A DNA stretch of 64,000 nucleotides from Brachypterus glaber (taxonomy: Eukaryota > Arthropoda > Insecta > Coleoptera > Kateretidae). Below, in pieces: positions 36,032 through 48,137 of this stretch. The notes beneath the pieces are model-generated. The model saw only the letters and a program-made list of their open reading frames with translations, had not been told where the DNA came from and did not search any database. The stretch is taken from the NCBI GenBank assembly GCA_958510825.1, contig OY294047.1, positions 37,855,747-37,919,746 of the forward strand, written 5' to 3'. A program made the translations under genes and the position numbers. Position 1 is the first letter of the stretch; every line of letters starts with the position of its first letter.

Positions 36032-37497
36032 TCTACCCAAAACTTCTTTTGTGCAAAAGGCAGATAACTAACACTGAGGTTGGTGTGGCCGAATAAGAAT
36101 TTTAAAGTTAAACATACCGGTGTTAAGACAATATTTTGGACAAAATTATACAGGATAACCTTAAACTCTTGAGGGACGATTTTTTTGTTTAAATTAATTT
36201 AGTAGCAAAACTTAAAAATGCTTTTTTCATTGGATATCGCTTGTGATTGGAGACAAATCAAATGGCAACATTCACCGAATTCATGAAGGCTCAGTGGCGC
36301 CTAATTAATGAATTCGAATTTAACTTTGCCTAATTTATTTTTAACTGTACAAATATGTGCCTATGTTCCTCAAGAGGTAACTGAATCTAGGGCCTTGCTC
36401 TCCACCCAAAAATTGTTTTGTGCAAAAGGCAGGTAAGTAGCATTGGGGTTAGGGTTGCCAGTTCAGAAATTTAAAGTAAAACATTCTTGTAAAATATGAC
36501 AACTTTTTTGAACCTTCTAAATTAAATATATAAAGAATAACTTTAACTTAACCGGAGATCTGTTTATTTAATCTTTTTAAAAAGGAAGTTATTACAGGTG
36601 CTAACTGCAGAACAACTTCATTTAATGTCTGAGTGTAACATGCTAGGAACACTGAGATTTAACTGTTTTTCATTGGATATAGCTTGTGATTAGAGACAAA
36701 TCAAATCGATACCCCCAAGCAACAAAGCCGTAACTCATATATTGTCATTTTTCACGACAGCTAAATTTCTAAAATATTTTTTTTTGTTATTTAAGGGTGG
36801 GTAAATGATTGAAGTGGAAAAGGAACTCATGTGATACATCATTTGAAAGCTTATAAAATTCTCTATTTAACTGTTTAAGTATTTATTGTTTATTGACTGT
36901 TTGTTTCTGATAATATTTAAGTTTAGAATTTCTTACTTTAGTGATTTTAAGTAAACTTTTGCTTAAAGTGGACTGTGGAGAAACCTGAGTAGTACCACCA
37001 TGTGTGTCTTTTTTCAAGGCGTTTACCTATGAGTATAACTCAAAATGGGTCTAACTTGAGTTACATCCTTGTTGCTTGGGAGTGTCGAAATGGCAACATT
37101 CACAAAATTCATTAAGGCTCAGTGGCGCCTTAATGAATCGGCGAATTTAATTTTGCGTAATTTATTTTTAACTGTACAAATATGTGCCTCTGTTTCTCAA
37201 GAGGTTAACTGAATCTAGGGTCTTACTCTCCACCCAAAACTTGTTTTGTGCAAAAGACAGGTAAGTAGCATTGGGGTTAGGGTTGCCAGTTCAGAAATTT
37301 AAAGTAAAACATTCTTGTAAAATATGACAACATTTTTGAACCTTCGAAATTAAATATATAAGGGATAACTTTAACTTAACCGGAGATCTGTTTATTTAAT
37401 CTTTTTAAAAAGGAAGTTAGTACAGGTGCTAACTGCAGAACAACTTCATTTAATGTCTGAGTGTAACATGCTAGGAACACTGAGATTTAACTGTTTT
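36032..37497. repeat. Direct segmental duplication, ~443-base unit, two copies plus a diverged third
   Basis: Unit 1 (36228-36670) and unit 2 (36671-37497) share CATTGGATAT(c/a)GCTTGTGATT at the start, AGGCTCAGTGGCGCCT, CTCCACCCAAAA, GTGCAAAAG(g/a)CAGGTAAGTA and AACACTGAGATTTAACTGTTTT at the end. Unit 2 is longer only because a 367-base MITE sits inside it. A diverged partial unit (CTCTACCCAAAACTTC, GTGCAAAAGGCAGATAAC) precedes at 36032-36227. Confidence 0.9.
36714..37080. mobile_element. MITE with CCCAAGCAACAA ends inside the second duplicated unit
   Basis: CCCAAGCAACAAAG and CTTGTTGCTTGGG are inverted ends, and GTAACTCA with TGAGTTAC lies just inside. It is absent from the otherwise matching position in unit 1 (36265), which dates the insertion after the duplication. 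The centre includes a fragment resembling family B (GTGATACATCATTTGAAAGC). Confidence 0.8.
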
Positions 37498-39234
37498 GGT
37501 AGGCAATACCTTTTGCCACAAAACTTATTAAGCTTCCAATGAATTCATACTTTGATTTTTTTCAAAAGTATTATTACTAATTAGTATTTTTTTGGAACAA
37601 AAATAAATAGAAATATTTCAGAGAAGAACCAAAACACAGAAAGTATGCGCCTATCACGGTGTTCTAGAAGAACTTTTATGGCGGCTTCCAATAACGATTA
37701 TTATTTAGTAATAATAATGTCCCACCAGTCATTTATTTCTCGAAGAAATCGTGAAAATAATGTTAGCTTTTTATGTTGAGGATTGCAATGACCAATATTG
37801 ACCTTACTCCAGAAGTGTAAAATTACCGGTTGACATAAACGGGTCTTAAGTTTTAGGTACCATGAAAAAGACACAAGATATTTATAAATGGAACAAGATA
37901 TTAACCAGTGCAATGTGCTTTTACGTTAATAAAAAAATAGTTACTACTTCTTGCATATAGTATGATATTTTGTTTTATAGCATCATAACTCTATCACCAT
38001 AATACTATATAATAGGGTCCTTAAAGTTGACACCTGTTAACCATTTATAAAATTGGGAAAACAGTAACTTTTTCTGAACTTAATAACTATTGCTTCGTCA
38101 AAAAACAATTAAAAACTTAATTTGTCTCGCAAGTAATTAAAACTGACTTTTTGACCCAAAATCAGCATTTGTTTAATATGTTTTGGTAAAATTTACTGTA
38201 ACCTTTCCTATTGCCCACTTTAATATATTTATATATCATAAATATTATCTATATATACACGTTTAAGTAGTTACATATAATATTAATTTTTGTCCTGTCT
38301 TCCACAAAAACATTTCAAGAAAAATTATAAAATATTCAAAGTTAATAACATAAAGTTATTACATAAACAAGATTATTTTTGTATTAAAGGCATTTCATTA
38401 AAGTCAATACTGTAATAGTTTTAAACCTGACCTTTTTACGCCTGGTTTAAATCGGATTTATAGAATAAGATTAATTTTAACATTTTAAGGTTAACTCTGA
38501 AATTAATTGTTAAATACAGTCAATATTTAGATATTTAACAAAGAGCTTGTAATAATTTACCTGGATCGAACGATGCTAAGCCTTCTACTAATTGGAGTTT
38601 AAATTGTCCACTATATCTTTATAAACTTTACAAACAAGATAATGTTTAATAGGTTTGCATGGATATATACAAATATATCTTTTATTATATCTCTATAATC
38701 TATAGACTAAAAATAGAAAAAAGTTTTATATCAATAAAACGAAGATACTTAAACAATTAAATATAACTTTGAACATCAATGTAAAGTTTGACGCACGGAT
38801 CTGTGGCTACGGGAAATATGTTTGGAGTGTGTGTGTAAGTGGGAGGCCCGATGTAGGCCTGCACGCCTTATAACGCTCTTGATGGAAAGAAGAGAGCGCG
38901 AATGATTCCTTCCCTTTACGTCGGAGACTTTCTTTCATGCCAAGAACTATATCAAAAGGGTTATTTTTTTAATTAATTTATTTATTTTATTTATTAGCAT
39001 AGATATTTTAATTTACAATATTTATATTATATATTTCATTACAAAAACTTGTGTATCTTATAACTAGTTAATACCTAATAGTTTATTTTAACAAATTCCC
39101 CTAATTTTCTTTAATACAGTTTTTTGAAAACGGTAAAAATATCGCCTTGAAATTTGGTAACCGTAAATTGAAAATAATAATATTACTAGTATGGAAGGCG
39201 TTTTGTTTTTGATTAATGAAATATATTTATTGCT
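37498..39234. other. No gene seen; small GC-richer patch at 38785-38945
   Basis: The patch (GACGCACGGATCTGTGGCTA ... GGAGGCCCGATGTAGGCCTG) stands out from its surroundings but has no open frame or RNA fold that could be assigned. A short dispersed repeat (see 6528-6590) lies at 38985-39050. Confidence 0.5.
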
Positions 39235-39817
39235 TTCCCAATTTGAAAATTTTCAAAATTTTGGAAAGCCTTGTATTCAAGTTCAAATTTTTTTTGGGTA
39301 TTTTTACGTTTTATGACGTTTTATGTCGATATAAATCAATTTCGAGGAAAAAAAATTGTCTGTCGGTGGTTCTGTCCGGGAAATTTTGTGTGCACGATAA
39401 CTTAAGAATACTTTAAGCTAGAGACTTAAAATTTGGCATACAGGTATGTTACCAAAAGTTCTAGCTCGGGATTGTTTTTGGTGTGCGGCAAAAAGTCCAA
39501 ATGTGGAAATTTTTTTTTACAAAAAATTGAAAATTGCTATATTTCAGTATTTAAGGTTGCTGAAATTGAATGCGATAATAAAAAAAATTTCTAACTCCAC
39601 CCCCGCGGGGATGAGGGGGTAAATATTTTTAAATATTTTAAATGCTTTCCTCAAAATTGCTATATAGGGGTTTTTGGGGTCGGCGAATCTGAATAAATTT
39701 TTTTTTCTAATTTCACCTCCTGAGGGGTGGAGTTACTAGAAGTGAATCTGACAATAAAAAATCCATTTCAAGCGCGGATGTGAAAAATGGGAAAGCTCTT
39801 TTACTGGGCAGTGATAT
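39235..39817 (+). repeat. Dispersed repeat, family X, copy 1 (plus orientation)
   Basis: TTGAAAATTTTCAAAATTTTGG, GTCGATATAAATCAATTTCG, TTGGCATACAGGTATGTTAC and GAAAAATGGGAAAGC, TTTTACTGGGCAGTG occur in the same order, inverted, at 49270-50005. Contains diverged subrepeats with CCCCGCGGGGATGAGGGGGT and CCTGAGGGGTGGAGTTA. No protein. Confidence 0.85.
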
Positions 39818-41234
39818 TTTATTTGCATTTAGGGGTATGTGGGTAAAATTTATTATCTCCAAATATAGTTCACCCTGAATCAGCCTGATCTATTTGGTAG
39901 AACTTTAATATTTTGCTGTGTTCGGGAGTTATTAGGGCAGCACCGTTATATTCTTCTAATGAAAATTTTAAAAAAGTCCCATAGATTCATACAGACGTTA
40001 AAAGCACAACTTTACTTTCGCTTTGCTGCACTGAACTAAAAGTGTACATAATATCAACAAAAATTACATTTATTTGGACTTTTACCAATGAATGTTTTTA
40101 ATTGTAATGAGGAAAGTTTTATCTAATCAATGCTTAAAATTTATTATTATGATGTTAAATTTATTTAATTAATATAATTTTGTTATAATGAATTTATTCT
40201 TGAAATCGTTGCTTTTTATGCATCAGTACCTTTATCCTTTTATCGGCGTTTAGTTGAGACTAAAACCTAATTTTACGCTTTCATTTTCGGCACTAAACTT
40301 GCCTTCTTTCTCCCTAAATAAATAAAAATCATGGCAACCTTGATAATATTAAAATATTATACTTACTATGTGCTTTGCTGGTTCAAAAATTAGGTTTGGT
40401 GGTGTTTTGTAATAAATTAGCGATTCAACCAATTTATTTGATTTTAACAAAGAAAACCTTTAAAAATAACATTGTTATAACACTTTATTGCATTTTTGTT
40501 TGGACTCGCTACTCTCGCTCAGGACACTAATGCAGCGGGACTAAAACAGCCAGTTTAGTCCCTTGGTATATAAATAGCTATTTTAGATTTCCAATAAAAA
40601 AATGAAAATTAAAAAAATGCTTAAATTCATTCATCTGTTAAAAATTGACCTGCCTTTCAATTTCGCTTGAACCAGTTTCCAAAATGGTCTATAATAGAAT
40701 TACACAAAGAGAGGTATACTATAGTGGTGATGACGTCATCGGACTTTCGTGCAGCTGTCAGTCAAGCTGTATCCCCAGGTCCAGGAACTGTCAAGAGGGA
40801 TCCTCACAAATCATCGCCGCCTTTTTTATAATGGCCGTATCCCATGGCTCACTATGGTTTCACGATCATATTGTTTACTTATGTTTTAAGTTTATTAAAG
40901 TTTATTGTTTAAAACTTTTCCCAACGATTTTATTTATTTTTAATATTTTTTTACAAAAAATGTAATAATAATTTTTTTACAAAAAATGTAATAATATTTT
41001 TTTTACAAAAAAAAATAGGTTTATTTGTGATAAACACTCGGAAATGAAGCAAATAAAAATTTTATTGCATTACATAATCATGCCAACGCTTCACCTAATA
41101 TTTGACTTCTTCAGGGCTAAAAAATACATAAGAATTATAAAACTTTTTGGACATAACTTGGACATTATAAACTGATTTTTTGAAGAAAAAATGTATATAA
41201 ACAAAAATAAAAGAAATTAATAAATTAAAAACTT
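39818..41234. other. No gene seen; short tandem repeat at 40945-41015
   Basis: ATTTTTTTACAAAAAATGTAAT is repeated about three times at 40945-41015. The plus frame 40645-40965 (106 codons) crosses a GC-richer patch with the palindrome ATGACGTCAT near 40730. It has no recognisable domain and runs into the tandem repeat. Confidence 0.5.
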
Positions 41235-41373
41235 ACCTAAATTATTAAATATGCATCAAAACAAACAAATTAAACAAAAACTTCTTTCTGTAAAAAGTCC
41301 AGTGTATTTTGTTTGTTGATGTAATGTTTTTGTTTAATTTGTTTTTTTTAATGCATATTTAATAATTTAGCCC
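41235..41373. mobile_element. Small imperfect palindrome, MITE-like
   Basis: CTAAATTATTAAATATGCAT, AACAAATTAAACAAAAAC pairs with GTTTTTGTTTAATTTGTT, ATGCATATTTAATAATTTAG around a ~40-base loop. Confidence 0.7.
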
Positions 41374-41961
41374 CGAAGAAGCCTAAATATTTGAAAAATT
41401 TACAAATTTTTAAGAAAAATTTAAAAAAAATAAAATGAAATGTGGGCTACACATAAAAAAATAATCAGACAAATCCGTGACCCATGTCGTCAGCCCTACT
41501 TGGATCGGCACTGATATCATAACAATATAATATATTGTTAAACAATATTACTGTATACCTTACAAATCTATTATCATGAAACGGGCATAAAATAGGACAT
41601 GCAGACAGTAGTTTTAACCAGAAAACGAGAATTTTTCAAAAAGTTCGAAAAAGTTGGCAAAATTCTGTTTTCTCATATTATTGGTTCTAGCAAAAAAATA
41701 ACAAAAAAGTGCTATTTTTTGATTTTTTAATCAAAAGTACACATAATTTGTAGAGATCCTGAAATTTTCAAAAAAATAAAAAAATAAAAAGTTTTTGAGA
41801 AAAATTGCCTTAAATTTTTTGCCCAGAAAGAACAAAAAAACTGTCCAAACTAATTTGACAGAAAAATAATTTTTTTTAATGAGGAAAACCTCAGTTCTCT
41901 AGGTCAAATAGTTTTTGAGTTAAAGTTAAAGTTAAAAATTAAAAAATCATATTTTCGAAAC

Positions 41962-41979
41962 GGGGGGGGGGGGGGGGGG
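41962..41979 (+). repeat. Run of 18 G
   Basis: An uninterrupted 18-G run preceded by TTTTCGAAAC in otherwise AT-rich DNA. It may form a G-quadruplex and is a likely spot for length error in assembly. A similar context (GTGCGAAAC then 11 G) occurs at 24943-24962. Confidence 0.9.
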
Positions 41980-42915
41980 TTTACAATTTGTTTGTATGAG
42001 CACTTCGTTTAACTTTTTCTCCAAAGTTTTAACTTTTGCTGATAATTCTAGCCTGGAATTATTTAAATAATTAATAATTCAATAAATTACATTTCAATTT
42101 TATTTTAAAAAATAGAATATAATTTATTTTTAAACATCTAAAATTATTTAAAAAAAAAACTCTCTAAAGTCGTATTAATGGTGCAGAACGCTTTGACATA
42201 GAGACTTAAAATTTTGATCTAACCTTTTTACCACGTAGAAAATTTTTGGTATAAAATTAAAGTATCTGTGCGAAAGTGTTACTGAAATATCGTAGTGTAG
42301 TAGTAGTTTTGCAAGGGACCTCCACCATCAATAAGACTATACTCTGGTTTTTAAAACATCGTGAATATAAATGTTTAGCTTCGTTCCGTCATCTAGTGAG
42401 CGGTAGAATGTACTATAAACGTTCCATAGAAGTAACACTGAGCTCGATTCGTTGGACATAAAAAGGAAGCTTGAAATCGTAAAAACCATGCAGCGCCATC
42501 TTTGTAATGAATAATATTTTCGGATATTAAATAACAGGGATCAAATAAAATTTGTATACTCAGTAAAGATTACTGTATATTATTAATTTTATTTTACAGT
42601 CTTCTAATATTATTTTTGTTCATTACAGATTTTAAATACAAGATTTCTAGTGGAGTTCTAGATTACAGAAATTTTTACAAAAAATTAGATTAATATTTTT
42701 TCATAAAGTTTGTAGATTCTATGTGATACAATAAGACAATGTAGAATAAAGAAATCTTTTCAAAAAATGTAACCTGGTAATTTTTCGTAAAATTAAGTTA
42801 TTTGATATTTAAAAGGTAGTGAGCAACATAAATTAGGGTCACTTTATACAGAAACAGCTTGGTTTACTAGAACTGCTTTTAGATGGAGTACCCAAGGGTT
42901 AAATTATTTAACGTA

Positions 42916-43627
42916 GGGTGAATGTGTCAGTAATGGACACTGCGTTAGTAATGGACACCTTTAGTTTAAAACAAATGGATAACTTTTGTAAAATTGGCTA
43001 TAAATCCGGTTCTGCGTAGTTAAAATGTACTTTAGTTCATACTTCAGTAGTTATTGTAACGCAGCTAACTTCAGAGATACGTGAAATACAAAATATTTTC
43101 AAAATCTTTGCCATGAAACTAGGGTTTTAAATTTCTAGTTTTTTTTAAAGGTGATTTTGTAAAATGAAAGTGAAGTTTTGAATTTTTGAAGTATGTGTCC
43201 ATTACTGACCAAGGTTTTTTAGTAATTGTCAGCAATAATACAGGGTTAAAATTAAAATAAAACCTTAGAAAATATATAATTTGCAACATATAAAAAAAAA
43301 TGCTAGGGGGCACCATAGCGTCCCAAATGACTAAATATCTTTAAAAATAATATATTTACAATAAATAAATAAATAAATAAAATATGTCCATTACTCAAGC
43401 AAACTGTGTCCATTACCCATACAAATATGTCCATTACTAACACATATGACATAATTATGCAAAAAATAAAAACATAATTAAATTTTTACGTTTACATAAT
43501 ATGAATGTATATAAAATAGGATTGTAGTTAAGACTTTAAAATTTGAAATTCATTTATGAAATCCTAAAATACATGCGGTCAAAGTTAAAATATTGTCTTG
43601 GGTGTCCATTTACTGGTACATTCACCC
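42916..43627. mobile_element. TA-flanked DNA transposon derivative with GTCCATTAC subterminal repeats
   Basis: Ends GGGTGAATGT and ACATTCACCC are inverted repeats with TA on each side (42914-42915, 43628-43629). The word GTCCATTAC or its complement occurs seven times: near 42930, 42951, 43196, 43385, 43408, 43428 and (with one extra T) 43603, mostly near the two ends. This is the layout of transposase-binding repeats. The minus frame 43119-43316 shows no transposase motif. Confidence 0.85.
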
Positions 43628-43700
43628 TATTTGTCTAAGGCATAATGTAATGTAAAAATTTATGAAATTTATTAAAAATAATGTTTATTTTTTATATTTA

Positions 43701-44185
43701 ATGATAAAATTATGTATGTGGATTAAGCATTTATGCGTATTTTGTAGTTTTGTAGTTTGTAAATCTTATAACTTTTGAACTAATATCCTAATTAGGAGGT
43801 CTTTCTACCTTAGAAATTATAAAAATAATCTTTTTTTTTTAACATTTTTTTTATATAATGATAAAATTATGTATGTGGATTAAGCATTTATGCGTATTTT
43901 GTAGTTTTGTAGTTTGTAAATCTTATAACTTTTGAACTAATATCCTAATTAGGAGGTCTTTCTACCTTAGAAATTATAAAAATAATCTTTTTTTTTAACA
44001 TTTTTTTTATATAGAAGGAAACAAAATTTCATTGTGAAAATTTGTAGGTATGTTTATGTATATTTAAAGAATAGAAGAAAAAAATGGTTTTAGAGTGTGC
44101 CATTTCACAATGATATCTTTTTCTTTCTATAGAAAAAAATGTTTAAAAAAAGACTATTTTTATAATATAAGGTAGAAAGATCCCT
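43701..44185. repeat. Tandem duplication (157-base period) attached to an inverted repeat
   Basis: ATGATAAAATTATGTATGTG and the following sequence through TTAACATTTTTTTTATATA occurs at 43701 and 43858, nearly identical. The end of the unit (GGTCTTTCTACCTTA, AAAATAATCTTTTT) is then found inverted at about 44140-44180, so the second unit is also the left arm of a hairpin. Confidence 0.85.
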
Positions 44186-44190
44186 TAAAT

Positions 44191-44805
44191 ACAGAGCGGT
44201 CCAAAAGTCAGCCCCCTCTTAACTTTTGAACGAGTTGAGATATCAAATTGAAATTTGGAACACTTAAATGAGACAACCCAAACTATTTTTTTTGTATATG
44301 TTTAATATTTTCAGCTCTTAAAATGTGGACAGGGGGGCATGGGGAGACATTTCTTTTAAATTAAAGAGGGGTCGTGTGATACATCATTTTAAAGCTTATA
44401 AAATTCTCTATTTGACTATATGTTTTTTTAATTTTTTTCAAAAATTTTTTTTGGGTTTAAAATAATAATAAAATAAAAATTACTAATTTCATTATGAAAA
44501 AACGTATATTATACTTTCAAAGTAATTTTAATTAATATAAATAAAAATTTAAAAAAAAATCTTAAAAAATCGCATTGTTTAGTACAAAAAATTGAAAAAT
44601 CAAAACCTTAAATGAATTGTTTAAAAAATTAAAAAATATATGGTGAAATAGAAAATTTTATTTGCTTTAAAATGATGTATCACACGACCCCCTTTCCATT
44701 CAAAAAAAACTACTACAATTTAAGAGCTGAAAATATATGCTAAAAGATAGTCTAAGTTGTCTTATTTAAGAGTTGTAAGTTTGAAGTCGATATCTCAACT
44801 CGTTG
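44191..44805. mobile_element. Family B inverted-repeat element, copy 2, right end truncated
   Basis: Matches 2595-3306 from ACAGAGCGGTCCAAAAGTCA through GGGGGGCATGGGGAGACAT to GATATCTCAACTCGTT, where similarity ends before the GACTTTTGGACCG terminus. The right C-rich block is also deleted near 44708. Confidence 0.85.
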
Positions 44806-45191
44806 AATTTGAACTTTTCACTATCTAGTTTATCTACGATTGGGATTAAAAAATGGATGAATACAAAAACATAAAACATTCTAACTGAATAAAACACATA
44901 TACTTCAAGTAGTAGAACATACATTTTAGATGCACCGGGTTTTTATGTATATATGTAGGAATCTCTATTATACCCGTGTATTATACTTATGCAAAACCGG
45001 ACCTATGTAAATGACCCTTTGTGATTTTCATCACATAAATGTCGTATCACTGACAGGACGTCGAAGACTTTATTTTGATGTTTGACCACCATCCAGTTGT
45101 CTACACAGTAAAAAACGTTTCATTCAAAATTATTATATGTTTTAACGTATAAAAATCCTTAAACTTAAATTTTGCAAATTATTCCTTTTTA

Positions 45192-45718
45192 TACACAAAA
45201 AGAAAAAAAGTTCCGGATTTTTTTCGGAGACCATTTTATTCCTATGTATTTTGAGGCGCTGAATCCGAGTTTGAAGTCAAAATAGCTCCTTATCCCATAA
45301 GTTTTCGAGATAACTTCTAAAAACGGTGCTTTTATATACTCAAAAAAAAGTTTTTTGAGGTTATTTCCAAAACTATAAGCTGCTATTTTGACCTCAAATT
45401 CGGATTCACCGCCTCAAAATACACAGGGATACAATGGTTTCCGAAAAAAATTCTTGACCTTTTTTTGTGACCACAAAAAGAAAAAAAAAAGTCAAGAATG
45501 TATTTTGACCCGCTGAATTCGAATTTAAAGTCGAATAGCACCTTATTCGATTAGTTTTGGAGATAACCTCAAAAAAAGTCGTTATTTACTTATAAAAAAA
45601 GGTTTTCTGAGGTTATCTCCAAAACTAATGAGGTGCTATTTTGACATCAAATTCGGATTCAGCACCCTATTTTTTGGCACATTAAAATTCATGGTCTCCG
45701 GACCTTTTTTTGTGTGGC
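45192..45718. mobile_element. Compound double-hairpin element
   Basis: Four related arms alternate in orientation: GAAAAAAAGTTCCGGA ... GCTGAATCCGAGTTTGAAGTC (45205), its complement (45385-45470), the same again (45478-45545) and its complement (45620-45710). A conserved part is GAGATAACCTCAAAA / TTTTGAGGTTATCTCC. Outer ends are CACAAAAAGAAAAAAAG and CTTTTTTTGTGTGG. It looks like two copies of one palindromic MITE joined end to end. Confidence 0.8.
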
Positions 45719-46609
45719 TGTCTTATTTTAAAATATTTTTGGGGCTTAACAATTCAAGTTATGTTAACTAAGATCAAATCTGGGACTTTTATCTTGAATT
45801 ATTAGTCAAAAATATTTCTTTAAAACAATTGCAAAGTATAGAGCTACCTGTAGTTAAGGTGGCAAAATTATTAAATCAAGGAATTTTCCTATATAAATAA
45901 ATAAATAAATAAACTTTAATAAAAAATTTAATTAAAGCTAGTTTAGCTTTAATTTCTAAGATCTCTTTTATGTAGACTTCCCTACTTAAAAAACAACCAC
46001 GCTCGAGTTGGGAAAATCCACTGTTCGTTGGTAAAATTAAGTGGCAGATTTGGGAAATTGGTAGAATAGTTTTGAGAAACTGATCAGTAAATTTTGATAG
46101 GGGTAAAGCCTTTTTCTATAGTTGTAAAAAATTGGAGTACAGTTGGGAAAACTGGAAATACATAGTACAGTTATTAAGAGAGGCGAGGACATCTTTTTTT
46201 AGTCATCAATAATTTTTGTCAGGGGTAAAGATTTTTTTTCTATTTGGGAAACTGGGTACAGTCGGAAATTTTTTCAAAGGTTTTTTTTTCTGTTAGAGAT
46301 AATTTTTTTTTCTAGTTTGGGAAATTTGATACAGTTGGTAATTTATTCAGAGGTGAGGAACTTTTTTTTTCTTAGTCATCAATTTTTCGTCAGGGGTAAA
46401 GTTTTTTTTGAGTTTTGGAGTTGAAAAATTTCCCAATTTTAAGTAAGGAAATATTTGTTCCGCCTCCCCCAAAAAAAAATCGCTATTAAAAAGAAGTTGT
46501 TACAGTAACAGTTACTGATAAAACGTATTTATGATAAACTTTGCTTGGTAATTAGCAAGCAAGTTCGGACTAAAATGCCTTTTTTGGACTTTTCGAGAAA
46601 TCTTTAGAC
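45719..46609. other. No gene seen; loose internal repeats
   Basis: Between 46000 and 46440 phrases such as GGGAAA(t/a)TTG, CAGGGGTAAAG and TTAGTCATCAAT recur with drift, suggesting a decayed tandem repeat. No gene. Confidence 0.5.
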
Positions 46610-47402
46610 TTTCACTCAAAAAACTTCGTTGTATTTTTAATACTGAATGTTATTTGTTAATACATATTTTTTATTTATATCGCCTCCATTGGTATTTAAT
46701 ACTTTACTTGTGATATTAAATACTGCAATGTGTGTATTGTATACACAATGTTTTCATACTAATATAGAAACCGTGGAGTTACATTTGGATCCCTACGCAA
46801 CATGAGTTTATTAATCTGTAACATTTGGTAAATTATATCAATAATAAGTTATAGTTTGGTATACTTTAAGTTGTAGTTGTTGTGTTATTGATATGTTACA
46901 GTATTTAGTAAAATAACAATCGGTAAATAATACCAAAATTTTGATTAGCAATAATACAGAGAAAAATAAAAAAAAGATCTGTTATTTTTTCAGTGTGTAA
47001 TTGTGTGTGGTTGCAATCTTTATATTTTACTAATCAAAATTTTGATATTATTTACCGATTGTTAATTTTTTTGAATACTGTAACATACTTTAAACTAGAT
47101 CAGTAATACAACTTAACAACAACTCAAAGTATACCATATTATAAGTGTGATATGCTCTAGCAAATGTTACAGTAATTTTTACTATTACATGCTAGTATTA
47201 ATAAACACGTGTTGCCTGGGGATCCAAATGTAGCAGCACATTGTGATGTGGTAGTATGACAACATATTTTATATAATACACACATTGTTGTATTTAATAT
47301 CACAAGTAAAGTATTAAATAATAATGGTGGCGATATAAATAACAAATATGTATTTACAAATAAAATTTAGTATTAAAATTACAGTTACATTTTCTGAGTG
47401 TT
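46610..47402. mobile_element. Foldback element with ~370-base arms
   Basis: Left arm words TTTATATCGCC, ATTAAATACT..CAATGTGTGT, GGATCC, TAATCAAAATTTTG-complement and ACAATCGGTAAATAATA are found inverted in the right arm (TATTATTTACCGATTGTTA ... GGATCC ... ACACACATTG ... GGCGATATAAATAA). Outer ends are ACTCA(a/g)AAAA-like and less conserved. The minus frame 47157-47345 is an arm translation. Confidence 0.88.
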
Positions 47403-48137
47403 CGTGGGGAAACTAGATATTTTTTTTCTATTTTCTTTAATATTTTTTATTAGAATCTTGAACTGCGTCTTTTTTGATTACAAACTAAACAATTTAAAAC
47501 AAAAGTGAGATTACTAACTGACTAAAAGACTCTTTTTTAACTGTGTATCCAGATTTCAACGTGGATCGTCTTGGTTAGATTTGCATTCCTGATAAGATGC
47601 AATACAATTTATGTCCTTTTGTATGCGTCTGTCCATTTTTTAAGACGAACGCGATCGACTGACGGACAGATTTTGAATACAATGTACTAGTAATACTCCG
47701 ATTTATATATTTTATAGAATTATATATCTACTTGTTTCAGGATTTACTTGATTTTATCGAAACTGATATACATATGAAATCCATAATGGGTATAAATCTG
47801 TACAATAAATCGTATGTTTTTAGTACATTTCTCGAATAACAGTAGTTTGAAACAGAGCAATAGCTGAATCTTTAAATGGGACTTAGTATATTTTATTATG
47901 GGTAGGTAAAGCATTCAATTCTAAAAAACGAATAAATTCACTTTGATCAATAGATAAATAATTGAACTAGGGGATTTAATCAGATTTATTTGTCACCTTA
48001 AATTTTTTTACCCAATTGCGAAAATCAAACATATTGAGATCCATAATTTAAAGTACGTATACTTATAGTGAGAGATATTATTTTAAAATAATTTTATTGT
48101 TAATATTATGTTTATATTGTCTTGTAAATTGAAGTGT

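Noticed and set aside
40645..40965. 106-codon plus-strand frame with a Cys/Ser-rich middle
   Set aside because: No recognisable domain. Its C-terminal third is poly-T derived (Phe/Ile/Leu) and it ends within a simple tandem repeat. The GC-richer patch is short and unsupported.
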